Source: Nematostella vectensis (lineage: Eukaryota > Cnidaria > Anthozoa > Actiniaria > Edwardsiidae). Taken from it: 64,000 nucleotides of DNA. The DNA is taken from the NCBI RefSeq assembly GCF_932526225.1, contig NC_064045.1:4350498-4414497 (forward strand), in the 5' to 3' direction. The notes beneath the pieces are model-generated. The model saw only the letters and a list, made by a program, of their open reading frames with translations, did not search any database and was not told where the DNA came from. Below are positions 23,838 to 34,911 of this stretch, piece by piece. The translations under genes were made by a program, and so were the position numbers. Position 1 is the first letter of the stretch. Every line of letters starts with the position of its first letter.

Positions 23838-26800
23838 AAACACATATCTGAACGTCTCTCTGGGTTCCAAAAGCTTTCTTGCGAAACAAAGTGCTTGTAT
23901 GCTGGCCTGTATGAGAAACACATCCTGTGTCTCTCTAAATGTGGCGGAAAAACCAGACGAAAACTCGCTTTTTTGGTGCGAAATTCTCAACACTGATAAA
24001 TACAGGTCTCAAGACAACGTCCAGTACAACACAAGCTCTATCCATTACAGCTTCAATGTGAGTACGCCAAAAGCTCATACTTGGTCAGTGAAATATATAA
24101 AACTTCTTCTTCAAAACGCTCCTTCCCTTTCTCCCCGCCATAAAGCAGAATGTAATGTAGATTGTAGAATGTTATTGCTGCCATCTGGATTTGTACGGTA
24201 TATGTTCAAAAGGGCACAAAATGGATCTGTTCCGCAGCCCATTTTTTTGCTGTCTGGGAAGATGTTAGCCCCTCGGTTGCTGGGACAAAAATCCTCCCGA
24301 ATGGTTCTGCTGGCACATTTGTAAAGTCGAACTAGTTATCTAGTTGTGCTGGAAATATTTTGGGGGACGCTGGAGCGGATGCTTGGGAAATAAAACCGTC
24401 CCGATCGATTATTCGTGTAATTAAGTATTCATGTGCTAAAATGCCTAACCAATGCTGGCTGGAAAAAAAAGGAATGGTCCCTCCTGGGAAAAAGGAATAG
24501 AAAATTTATTCCCAGCAACTTTTAAAATGAATATTTAAGGTATCAGAACATATTCAAATGACGAAATATGCCGTTTTAACGTGTTTTGGGAAGGGAAGCT
24601 CGTTGTATGCCCTTGTATGTAACAACAACAAAAGTCTTCGTTAGTTCTAACGAAAAGGGAAACTCTAGCGATGACGTCATCAAACTGCCGTTCATTGTTT
24701 GACTGTGAAACTTTGTAGACTATTCCCAGGCATTGTTTGGTTTATTTTATATATCGATCTCACAGACGCCCTGCTACGATGAGCCGTGCCTGCATGGGGG
24801 TACTTGTGAACCATCGTACCATGACGACAGCTACACCTGCGCCTGTGTGCCTCCATTCGTAGGAAAACATTGCGACGGTGAGTCAACTGGGGGTATCCAG
24901 CCAGAGGTGGGGCCAAGAGGGGACATCCAGCCAGAGGTGGGGCCAAGAGGGGACATCCAGCCAGAGGTGGGGCCAAGTGGGGGTATCCAGCCAGAGGTAG
25001 GGCCAAGAGGGGACATCTAGCCAGGGGTAGGGCCAAGAGGGGACATCTAGCCAGGGGTAGGGCCAAAAGGGGACATCCAGCCAGGTGTAGGGCCAAGTGG
25101 GGACATCTAGCCAGGGGTAGGGCCAAGTGGGGACATCTAGCCAGCGGTAGGGCCAAGTGGGGACATCCAGCCGGGAGTAGGGCCAAGTGGGGACATCTAG
25201 CCGGGGGTAGGGCCAATAGGGGACATCTAGCCGGGAGTAGGGCCAAGTGGGGACATCTAGCCGGGGGTAGGGCCAATAGGGGACATCTAGCCAGGGGTAG
25301 GGCCAAGAGGGGACATCTAGCCGGGGGTAGGGCCAAGTGGGGACATCTAGCCAGGGGTAGGGCCAAGAGGGGACATCTAGCCAGGGGTAGGGCCAAGTGG
25401 GGATATCTAGCCAGGGGTAGGGCCAAGAGGGGACATCCAGCCAGGGGTAGGGCCAAGAGGGGACATCTAGCCAGGGGTAGGGCCAAGTGGAGACATACAG
25501 CCAGGGGTAGGGCCAAGAGGGGACATCCAGCCAGGGGTAGGGCCAAGAGGGGACATCTAGCCAGGGGTAGGGCCAAGTGGGGACATCTAGCCAGGGGTAG
25601 GACCAAGAGGGGACATCCAGCCAGGGGTAGGGCCAAGAGGGGACATCCAGCCAGGGGAAGGGCCAAGAGGGGACATCTAGCCAGGGGTAGGGCCAAGAGG
25701 GGACATCTAGCCAGGGGTAGGGCCAAGTGGAGACATCCAGCCAGGGGTAGGGCCAAGAGGGGACATCCAGCCAGGGGTAGGGCCAAGAGGGGACATCTAG
25801 CCAGGGGTAGGGCCAAGTGGGGACATCTAGCCAGGGGTAGGGCCAAGAGGGGACATCCAGCCAGGGGTAGGGCCAAGAGGGGACATCCAGCCAGGGGTAG
25901 GGCCAAGAGGGGACATCTAGCCAGGGGTAGGGCCAAGAGGGGACATCTAGCCAGGGGTAGGGCCAAGTGGGGACATCTAGCCAGGGGTAGGGCCAAGTGG
26001 GGACATCTAGCCAGGGGTAGGGCCAAGAGGGGACATCTAGCCAGGGGTAGGGGCAAGTGGGGACATCTAGCCAGGAGTAGGGCCAAGAGGGGACATCTAG
26101 CCAGGGGTAGGGCCAAGAGGGGACATCTAGTCAGGAGTAGGGCCAAGTGAAGACATCTAGCCAGGGGTAGGGCCAAGTGGAGACATCTAGCCAGTTGTAG
26201 GGCCAAGTGGGGACATCTAGCCAGGGGTAGGGCCAAGAGGGGACATCTAGCCAGGGGTAGGGCCAAGTGGAGACATCCAGCCAGGGGTAGGGCCAAGAGG
26301 GGACATCCAGCCAGGGGTAGGGCCAAGTGGAGACATCCAGCCAGGGGTAGGGCCAAGTGGGGACATCTAGCCAGGGGTAGGGCCAAGTGGAGACATCTAG
26401 CCAGTTGTAGGGCCAAGTGGGGACATCTAGCCAGGGGTAGGGCTAAGTGGGGACATCTAGCCAGGGGTAGGGCCAAGTGGGGACATCTAGTCAGGGGTAG
26501 GGCCAAGAGGGGACATCCAGCCAGGGGTAGGGCCAAGTGGGGACATCCAGCCAGGGGTAGGACCAAGTGGGGACATCCAGCCAGGGGTAGGGCCAAGTGG
26601 GGACATCCAGCCCGGGGTAGGGCCAAGTGGGGACATCCAGCCAGGGGTAGGGCCAAGTGGGGACATCTAGCCAGGGGTAGGGCCAACTGGGGACATCTAG
26701 CCAGGGGTAGGGCCAAGTGTGTCACAAGGGGTTAGGATGGTCAAATATACCGTCGCTTTATATAAATGTAGTAAAAGCAGTAAATAAAATGATCGACATT

Positions 26801-27812
26801 GTTTAATGTTGCTTTAGCCTCCGCTTTTGGGGTAGAGGATGGTCGAATAACCGGGGCACAAATGACAGCTTCTTCCCATAAATCCCCCTCATCTACACCA
26901 TCCCTTGCGAGGCTGAACAACAAGCACATTCATATGGTAACCCATGGCTGTTGGTGGGTCGGAGTAAACAACATTGACCAGTGGTTACAGATCGATATAG
27001 GCCGTGTTGTGACAGTTTCCGTGGTAGCTACCCAAGGAAATGATGGTATTGATTGGTGGGTAACCAGTTACACACTTCGTTACAGTTTGGACGGGACTGT
27101 CTGGTCAGTGTACCAAGAGAATGGCGTTGACAAGGTATTACTACGTTATACCAACCAGGAATCTAGATATAGGCGCTATCAGGCTCGTGACCTGAAAAAT
27201 GTATATACAGGTTCGTAGCAGGGGGTGCGGCATTGGGGACACATGCCTCCCCTCCCCCCCCCAAATCCTTTCAAATATTTTCAGGAAATGACCAGTATGG
27301 GCGTGGCTGTGCCCCAAAATGTTTTCTTGATGTTTCTGTATTGTGCCCCCCTCGATATTCCAAAGCCTGCTACGGAACTGATATAATAACGAGCAGAAGA
27401 CTTTCTTACCCATATATCTATAAAAAATATCGTGAAAAACACAATTGCCCTACCTTATTTTTATGAACACAACAAACCGTGCAAGTCGATACATAATTGC
27501 GACGTTAATTTGATGATACTTGAAATTAGTAATTGAAGTATTCAAACGTATAGTATAGCAACAATAAATATATTGCGATAAAAATATAGAAGAAAGAAAA
27601 AACCCTTAGATATCATCTTTGATTCTACACTAACTAGGGATTTCCATGTATTCATGCGTCCACTTTTTACCCAGTTATTTCCCGGAAATGTCGATCGTCT
27701 ATCCATTGCCTTCAACGTACTGTCTTCTCCCGTCAAGGCGAAGCTCATCAGGTTTCAGCCAAAAGGATGGAATCTCGAAATATCACTTCGAGTTGAGATC
27801 TATGGCTATTAA
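23781..27812 (+). CDS. Secreted or cell-surface PAN-EGF-F5/8C protein (lactadherin/EDIL3-like architecture)
   Basis: Four exons with matching phases: 23781-24057 (PAN/apple), 24766-24877 (EGF), 26818-27134 and 27675-27812 (F5/8C), ending in TAA. PAN: ACMLACMRNTSC and a later FWCEI supply the Cys pattern. EGF: six Cys spaced 4-5-10-1-8, the standard pattern. F5/8C: starts SAFGVEDGRITGAQMTASS, includes WLQIDIG and YSLDGTVWSVYQENGVDK, and ends VEIYGY. Such domains bind carbohydrate or phospholipid outside the cell. Donors include AAT-GTGAGT and GACG-GTGAGT; acceptors are TTTAG, CTCACAG and TACCCAG. The first exon boundary is uncertain, because a good signal peptide lies just upstream in another frame. 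The third intron contains a TIR element and the second a 61-copy array. It is a close paralogue of the gene ending at 10,485. Confidence 0.85.
24888..26720 (+). repeat. 30-bp G-rich minisatellite, about 61 copies, in an intron
   Basis: The 30-bp unit, of the form CCAGGGGTAGGGCCAAG followed by TGGGGACATCTAG, begins about 10 bp after the donor of the EGF exon and nearly fills the intron before the F5/8C exon. Each unit has three or more G runs on the coding strand. As 30 is a multiple of three, the complementary strand stays open for 677 codons with an LALPLA-RCPH-type repeat, which is an artefact. Confidence 0.92.
27214..27375 (+). mobile_element. GCCGTAGCAGG TIR element, copy 3, in the last intron of the PAN-EGF-F5/8C gene
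   Basis: Starts CGTAGCAGGGGGTG and ends AAGCCTGCTACGG. The interior matches copy 1 read on the minus strand. Confidence 0.75.
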
Positions 27813-28741
27813 ACATAGCCATCAGGGACGAACCGTCAGATAAGAAAGTTTAGGGAGGAAATGGACATTTACTGTGTACACATACATATGCTGTTTTGTG
27901 TGTGTGTGTGAGCGGGGGGAGGGGAGGGGAGGTATAAGTATATTACCACAGGTTTGTTGGTTTCCGTTGGGGACTTGGCCACGAATCGTATAAACTATAG
28001 ACGAATAACGTAAATTATATTGAGTGTCAGTTTACAATGAAATCACTGGTGAATATGCAAAAACCGTATTCTAAATGACTTACTTCTATGGCGTGTCCAA
28101 CCACTGTTCATAAAATTCCTGGTTAGCTGTAATTGTGACTGTAACTGTAACGGATACCGGTGATACTGCATGCATTTCTGATTATGAAACGTTTTTTATA
28201 CAAATGATCACGTGATTCAACGTAAAAGATGATCTCTTATAATAATTAACTATACCAGTGTCAATTTATCATTGAAACAACCACTACACGGTAGAAACGT
28301 TTAGTTGAGGTTATGTATGGTTCGATAGTGGTTATGATAATCGTATTTACCCGTCTGAGACGGGGCGCTTATTTGATAGTTTTGGTTCAAAGGGGGCGCT
28401 TATTCGGGGGAGGCGCTTATTCGAGTATATGCGGTATTGTCATTTCTGCTTTGTTGACTTGCTCTCTAAAAAACCAGCACTGGCCAGGCGTTTGTGTTCC
28501 TGGTACAGCCAAATCCGGGGCGCTTTCCCTAAGGAACTGTTATGACACAAAGAAGTCGTCATAACTTTCCTACCTTGTAGTTATTTCTCTTCAGCGCCAA
28601 AAGGCGCATGTTCTTTATTGGCAAAACATAGCAACCACTAGCCTATCCTACCGCCCTTGGCCAAAAAGCTGCCATCGGGATGCACGTATTCCATGTCATG
28701 CTAGAAAAAAAAATTAGTGATTTATAACATAGTCAGTAGAA

Positions 28742-28889
28742 ACGGATCTTTTATTTTTTGTCAGGAGAAATTGATATGGCAATTTATGATAGAAGAGTTA
28801 GTGGAGATGGCATATGACGGATCTTTTGTTTTTTGTTAGGGGAAATTGATGGCAATTTATGATAGAAGAGTTAGTGGAGATGGCATATG
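28742..28889 (+). repeat. 75-bp tandem duplication
   Basis: Two adjacent copies starting ACGGATCTTTT at 28,742 and 28,817, both containing GATAGAAGAGTTAGTGGAGA. They differ by a few bases and a 2-bp indel. Confidence 0.9.
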
Positions 28890-28970
28890 ACTCTGAAATA
28901 CTGACGTTTTGATGACTCTAGAATACAAAACTGCTCTCATTTGGAATATTGCAAAAATTTGATCCGCAAA

Positions 28971-29323
28971 TACCGTAACAATTCGAATAAGCGCCGTCCT
29001 TTAAATAAGCGCCATCCCCCCAATACGCACTCCCCCCCGCTACCTCGATTTTTGGATGAGGTCCCCCTCGACTCCTACTAAAAATGTTCCCACAAAGCAC
29101 CACTTGAATGGTGTCAATCTATTCTATTTAGTCCGCATTGACATTCTCACATTACAACACGTCTTCTTATTATCACTTCAACTTCTATATCCATATGTGC
29201 GCATTGTTCTCAATCGATTCAGAGGCTGTTATTTTCAGCCGAATTAAAATAAGCACCGCCCTCCCCCCAAAGACCCGAAGTTTTTAATAAACGCCCCGGA
29301 CGCTTATTTAAACCATTACGGTA
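28971..29323. mobile_element. TACCGTAA-ended TIR element, 353 bp
   Basis: Left end TACCGTAACAATTCGAATAAGCG and right end with CGCTTATTTAAACCATTACGGTA form imperfect inverted repeats of about 23 bp. Interior repeats of AAATAAGCGCC are present. Confidence 0.65.
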
Positions 29324-29914
29324 TTTAAAATCATTACGATACGGTATTTCTTGGAGAAGGGGGCGGGGGCAAATATGTAGTAGTCCCCAGGCTCCTTTTT
29401 GCTGCACGGCTTGTCGTCAGTGTAGTCACGTTTGATATGCCTATCGTCAGCACCAAAACAGGTCCTTAAAAATCCGCCATTTTGAAAGAAAGCCTTGAAA
29501 AACGAGTTGACAAAGGAGAAGCCTGGGGTCGAGGCTATGTACATATGTCTGAGGGGGATGGGAGGCAATACCCCCCGGATCTCCACATTGACCCCCGGAT
29601 CTGCCACTGCACTAGTGATTTTGAACTTTTTAAATGATTAGTTCACACAAGTCTTAGCCATGGGATAAAGGTTTTAAGGGTTTTGGACAAAATTTAATAA
29701 AGATGATGATGATGGTGACTCACTCATCAGGAGAGGGAAGAGGATAGGGAAACGAAACATTATAAATGTAGAAGTGTTATTTTTTTTTTCTGGAAAATTT
29801 CTTTAATATTTGAATATTTTGTATCGTAGCACTTTTGACATCGAACTCTTTGGAGGTTGTGTGACTTGTGTTCAACGTGCCATCCTTTAGAGATTTATCA
29901 CTGATGCATGCTGG

Positions 29915-30313
29915 GCCATAGGCAGGGGGTGGAGAACCCGGGGAACCTGCCCCACCAATATTCTCAAAAATCTTTAGGAAATAATAAGTAGGGGCCTTGC
30001 TGTGCCCCTCCCAATGTTTTATAAATAGAGAGCTTAAGCAAGTCAACACGAACGGGATCAAAAACGCCGCGCGCGCTCACGAATTGCTGAAAAATGGCGT
30101 TGACGTTCGTGACCGCGCGCGTACAACGTAAAAAATAGGTAAAATGCCGTTCAAGATTTCCTGTCACGGACGTCAACGCCGTTTTTCAGCAATTCGTGAG
30201 CGCGCGCCGATTTTGATCCCGTTCGTGTTGACTTGCTTAATTAAGCTCTCTAATGTCTCTGTATCGTCCCCCCCCCCCTTCCCCCAAAAAAATCATTCAA
30301 GACTTGCTACGGC
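29915..30313 (+). mobile_element. GCCGTAGCAGG TIR element, copy 4, interrupted by a nested element
   Basis: Left part (GCCATAGGCAGGGGG to CCAATGTTTTATA) and right part (AATGTCTCTGTATCG to TTGCTACGGC) together match the other copies. Between them sits the palindromic insert 30,026-30,252. Confidence 0.75.
30026..30252. mobile_element. 227-bp near-perfect palindromic element nested in another TIR element
   Basis: Left arm TAGAGAGCTTAAGCAAGTCA and onward, right arm the reverse complement ending TTAAGCTCTCTA. The arms are complementary for most of the length, with GCGCGCGC-rich interior blocks, and a hairpin would form. TA at both edges suggests TA-targeted (Tc1/mariner-type) insertion. Confidence 0.8.
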
Positions 30314-31468
30314 TATGTGCATTTATAGTAGATATGATAATAAAATATCCTATTGTATTATTTTATTTGATACATTTTGTTTGCAAAGGTGTAGTGTTGG
30401 CAATAAAAAAATAAAGTATATGGAGAATATACACGAAAATAACTGTTACCACTGCTACGCTTTCTTTTATACTTGATACATTTAAAAAAATATCTTGGGT
30501 TGCATGGCATGCTAAATTCTACAGTTCATAGAATATACAAACTTAACGTTTCGCTTTTTCTAGTAATAAAGGAACCAGGTTCACATAGTTTTTTTGTCTA
30601 AAATATTTTACAATATCACAACTAAATAAGCACTACTTTGATCGATTGCTATCGTATGGAAATATGCGCAACTATTTATACAGTGCTTGAGAATATCCCA
30701 TTTAAAGATTCTGGCTACAAACATGCACTTGATCAACTTGATGCTTTCGATTATCTCTTTGTTACTTGTCGAGTTATCCAAGCGAATATTACAAAAAAAT
30801 CTATAGAATAAAGGGAACTTTAAACTACTACAATAGTGGACATAACCCCTTTCTCACATACGACACGTTTTTCTACTCCCTCTCCCCTTAACAAACCAAA
30901 GATGAGAACTCCGAGATGAGTTCTCAATATTGTGGTTTTAAAGCTTCTGGTACACAGGGTATGTTTTTTTACTCTGTTTTACTAGGGCTAATCACCTATT
31001 TAACACCTTTGGGTGTATTGTGATCCGAGTTCGACAGGCGTATACACAGGGGGGTGCGCAGTGCGCACGCAACCCCCCCCCCCCCCTCGAAGGCCAATAG
31101 GGTGATTTAAATCCACGACGCCGCAAGAGGACGCCGCCTCGCGCCTGTTCGAGTTATCCGAGTAGAATCCAGGGATCTTAAAGGAAGTTAGGGGGTGGGG
31201 TGAGGGGAGAGTTATGCGAGCAGATATCTAGGGGGTATTAAGGGTAGTTTGAGTTAGGGGGGAGGGAAGGGGAGAATACGAGTAGATATTTATGCATATC
31301 TAGAAATCTTAAAGAAGGTTCGTGTTAAGAGTTATAGGAGTAGGAGTTATGCGAGTACAATAGTATCTGGGGAACTCATCAAAACAGGTTATATACGACT
31401 CAAAGCTCGAGTTTGGGGTGTGTCAAAGGTTCTGTCATGTTTAAACCTGACAAAAGTAACTTACATAT

Positions 31469-33061
31469 TCAGAACTCGAAAATTTCTTTGTGTAAATCAA
31501 ACTTGACTCCGCCACATCCACACGATGAATTCCTAACACACAGCTTTTCAACGGAGTCCACGAGGGACGAAGGACCGCACGTCAGCACGGCAACTCTCGT
31601 CTCCCCAAGCTCACTAGCACAGGCCTTCACTTTGCTAAACAAAGCGGTGATGTCCGGACGTCCGAATTTTAGGTCGGGCTGTATGTCCGGATGGATGTTG
31701 GCCTCGGCAAACTTGGAGGAGTCTCGCTCTCGAGACAGATGGAAATAGTTCTCCAGGACTCCGGATGACTCTTTTCGGATGAGAAGGTCTGGGCAGAATG
31801 ACATGGGCAGCCTGTGGTCGGAGACTTTGGCGAAGTATTCCTTGTCATAATCAAGGACGGAGGTGACCATGTAGAGGTCTCGTACCGACCACACGAAGAT
31901 CACTTTACGGATGTCCCGACCGCGTCGGCGCTGGTGCAGGATATCGTTACAGATGGACTGCATTGGTGTAATTCCTATGCCCCCACTCACGAACAGGAAG
32001 ACCTTGTACTTGTCCCCGTCGACATCAACCCCCGGGGCACCGTATGGACCGTCTATGTATACATTTATAGGTCGGGTATCCTTCACGTAATCGTACAACT
32101 GCTGGGTCCAGTCCCCCAGGACGCGTATATGCAGGGAGACCGTCGCTTCGTGCGGTGAGGAGGAGATACTGAAGGGGTGCCACTCAAACATAGAGACGCC
32201 TGGGACGCAGAGAAAGCAGTATTGGCCGGCTTTGTATTCGAAGTCCTCCTTCGAGAAAGTAATGCGGATCACGTTGGAAGGAAGCCGCACAGCTAGGATG
32301 CTGCGATGGCGTTTGCGGTTGACAACAGCGATGAGGATTCGAAGGATCAAGTCCAAACCCCAAACACCAACACCAAACAAGATGCCAGCAGAATCGTGAA
32401 GCAAAGCGGCGACTATAGCCAAGATGAAAAGAACCCAGTGAAAGCGAAGCCACCACTCGAAGAGCCTTCGTCTGATTGGCCAGAAAGAGAAGATTGAAAG
32501 GGCCGCGAAAGCTCCGGTGAGGAGAATACCAGACCAATCCCATTCCCTCGATACATATCCATGCCAGCTTCCGACAATTACAGTTAGATAGGCGCACAGT
32601 TTGTGCCAGAATAGAGCTCGCTCGAATGGCAACCCGGTGAAAAGAGTCCACAAGGAATTTCTAGTGGCGAAAGCGTAGGCGAGTGCGGGTGGAATTATGG
32701 CCACTGCCCCACTGGCTTCAGTTTCATCGTCTCCGCCGCCCCCCCCTTGCCCGATCACCGCCAAAGCAGCTGCTAATCCTCCAAGCAACGCTAGAATTAC
32801 AATGAGCTCACCAAGGACGAAGCCGAACAATAAGCGAGTGTGAAACACGGAAAGAAGCTTCCACCGTAGCCAGTAGAATGCCGGAAACGGTACCAAACGG
32901 TTGATGGGAGATTCATATTTAGAATCTTCGTACGGCTCCCATGGAGTGCCTTGATTTTCAAGGGCTTCGGCGGTTGTAAATTGCTCGATGTTCGCTTGGG
33001 TTGTTACAGGTTTGGGACGGTTTGGGTCTCTCACGGACAGCGTATACGATTCATGAGCCAT
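31469..33061 (-). CDS. Ferric reductase / NADPH-oxidase-like transmembrane flavocytochrome, intronless
   Basis: A 530-residue single-exon protein, ATG in good context (ACGATGGC), stop TGA. Hydrophobic helices lie at about residues 62-104, 120-140 and 151-245. Two H-x13-H pairs (H153/H167 and H208/H222) match the bis-heme ligands of ferric reductases; NOX enzymes usually have 13 and 12. The FAD site HPFSISSS is at 295-302. The NAD(P)H site VSGGIGITPM is at 358-367, with CGP at 495-497 and a C-terminal aromatic residue (F530) as in NOX/FNR enzymes. It should pass electrons from NAD(P)H via FAD and two hemes across a membrane, to ferric chelates or oxygen. There are no EF-hands. A poly-Gly loop (106-110) separates two early helices. 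It has no introns although its neighbours have many, so a retrocopy or an ancestral intronless lineage is possible. Confidence 0.88.
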   Translation of the reverse strand: MAHESYTLSVRDPNRPKPVTTQANIEQFTTAEALENQGTPWEPYEDSKYESPINRLVPFPAFYWLRWKLLSVFHTRLLFGFVLGELIVILALLGGLAAALAVIGQGGGGGDDETEASGAVAIIPPALAYAFATRNSLWTLFTGLPFERALFWHKLCAYLTVIVGSWHGYVSREWDWSGILLTGAFAALSIFSFWPIRRRLFEWWLRFHWVLFILAIVAALLHDSAGILFGVGVWGLDLILRILIAVVNRKRHRSILAVRLPSNVIRITFSKEDFEYKAGQYCFLCVPGVSMFEWHPFSISSSPHEATVSLHIRVLGDWTQQLYDYVKDTRPINVYIDGPYGAPGVDVDGDKYKVFLFVSGGIGITPMQSICNDILHQRRRGRDIRKVIFVWSVRDLYMVTSVLDYDKEYFAKVSDHRLPMSFCPDLLIRKESSGVLENYFHLSRERDSSKFAEANIHPDIQPDLKFGRPDITALFSKVKACASELGETRVAVLTCGPSSLVDSVEKLCVRNSSCGCGGVKFDLHKEIFEF

Positions 33062-33280
33062 CGTTAAGGTTAATCAAAGCTGTTAACAACCGAAGAAATA
33101 ATTTTTAACAGTAATCACGAATAGTTATAAAGAGAGCGAATGCCTATTTATAGCAGATAGCTAACGGACGAATAACACCGGTCACGCTGTAACACATAAC
33201 TGAATCTTAATTTGTAGTGGAATTTGAATAACAAACAAACAACAAACGTTGTCAGAAGTACTCTGCACTTGAACATAGAT

Positions 33281-34004
33281 TGCAAAGGTTCGGTAAAATA
33301 GGGACAAAGAAAGCAAATGAAGATAATACGAAGCTATTAAAATCGATTTAGATCTACCTAAAAATATAATTCTGATGTCACTAGTACGGCCTACGTATTG
33401 CAGATATTGATGTCACTAATATTGATGAGCCGGGAAACAAACTCGAAATATAATACTTATATTTAATGAATTATTAGGAAAAGAATTACACAAATGATCA
33501 ACAATTTGATTCTGCAATTTAGAACCCAGATACGCAAATACAAAGCTATATAAAATCGATTTCGATCTACCTAGAAATATTCTATTCATCAAATTGATTA
33601 TGCTGATGTCACTAGTATTATTTAGTATTATTTAGTATTATTTGCAAAGGTTCGGTAAAATAGGGACAAAGAAAGCAAATGAAGATAATACGAAGCTATA
33701 TAACATCGATTTCGATCTACCTAAAAATATAATTCTGATGTCACTAGTACGGCCTACGTATTGCAGATATTGATGTCACTAATATTGATGAGCGGGGAAA
33801 CAAACTCGAAATATAATACTTATATTTAATGAATTATTAGGAAAAGAATTACACAAATGATCAACAATTTGATTCTGCATTTTAGAACCCAGATACGCAA
33901 ATACAAAGCTATATAAAATCGATTTCGATCTACCTAGAAATATTCTATTCATCAAATTGATTATGCTGATGTCACTAGTATTATTTCAATTGCCTACGTA
34001 TTGC
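33281..34004 (+). repeat. 362-bp tandem duplication upstream of the ferric-reductase gene
   Basis: The block starting TGCAAAGGTTCGGTAAAATA at 33,281 recurs at 33,643. Both copies contain inner repeats of ATCGATTTCGATCTACCTA and GATGTCACTAGTA. A third partial copy trails to about 34,170. It lies 0.2-1.1 kb upstream of the start of the minus-strand gene. Confidence 0.85.
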
Positions 34005-34282
34005 AAATATTGACGTCACCAGTATTGATGAGCGGGGAAACAAACTTGAAATATAATACCAATACCCAATGAATTATTTGGAAAAAAAACTACACAAATG
34101 ATCAATAGCAATAATATTTAAGGTTGTTATTACGAACACAATTTGATTCTGCATTTTAGAACCCATCACACTAAGGTCTAGTTTTAACACAGGCTTACCA
34201 ACCTCTCTGTCAGTCTCCAGTCGGTCTTCAGTTGCCTTGCTTATTCGTTTTCACACAGGTAGTCCAAGCTCTGTCAATGAGT

Positions 34283-34484
34283 AATTTTAACCGACCGGCT
34301 CTTTGGTGCGAGAGAGAACATATGGTGTTGTTACTTTATGCTTGTATTCTTCCATAAAAATGTAATAAATTCAATCCAACGTTATGCATACTTGTAGTCG
34401 TCTCTTATTTACAAGTTTAAGAGATTTAGAGCGCATTTGGGGCTGTTGCACTGTTCGGTGAAATTTAAAATTTCCTCTATTACT
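34283..34484 (-). mobile_element. Partial copy of the palindromic element at 39,667-40,074
   Basis: ACCGACCGGCTC, GTTGTTACTTTATG, CATTTGGGGC and TTTCCTCTAT appear in the same order as in the reverse complement of 39,880-40,074. Confidence 0.65.
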
Positions 34485-34911
34485 TGCACAATTGTCAAGT
34501 ATATAGCGCTTGGCTATTTCAAACAAAAAAAAGTTTGAGCTATTATCGGGATTTACCCATTGGCTATTTCAGATAGCGTGTTGTCTGTTGTCTTTCAAAA
34601 GACAGCGCTTAGATATTAGTAAAGATAACTTGGAATAGATTATGAGTAGCCTACGTGTAGCCGCTGACTCGCGAAATCCTCTCGTAGCTACGAGAGGATT
34701 CGGGCATTATATGAAAGACCCTGTTGACAAACATAATCCACTTCATAATCCGAGCCCTACACCCCCAACAGCGCGACTCATATCAGCTTGGGGTAGCGGT
34801 GATGATTGTTTTGAAGAATCGCTTGACTGAGTTTAAAACAGCGGGCGTGCAGTTTCAAAGATAGGGTGACGAACTAGCGGGGGAGTATGAGAGGGCGACA
34901 AACTTGAACTA

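Larger units (their letters stand above)
27813..31468. other. Intergenic region rich in TIR elements
   Basis: Holds a GT-rich stretch (about 27,894-27,910), a 75-bp tandem duplication, a TACCGTAA-ended element, and a nested pair of elements at 29,915-30,313. No ORF here has protein features. Repeated CGCTTATT motifs near 28,360-28,430 look like a relic of the element at 28,971. Confidence 0.5.

Noticed and set aside
24692-26725. 677-codon minus-strand ORF of LALPLA-RCPH-type repeats
   Set aside because: It is the complement of the 30-bp intronic array. A unit length divisible by three keeps the frame open. It lies in an intron of a well-supported plus-strand gene.
32184-32651. 155-codon ORF in another frame of the ferric-reductase gene
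   Set aside because: Shadow of the 530-residue gene, which has clear heme, FAD and NAD(P)H motifs.
31469-33061. Bacterial contamination as the source of the intronless reductase
   Set aside because: Flanks contain the same kind of eukaryotic repeats, no bacterial neighbours are seen, and the start context is eukaryotic.
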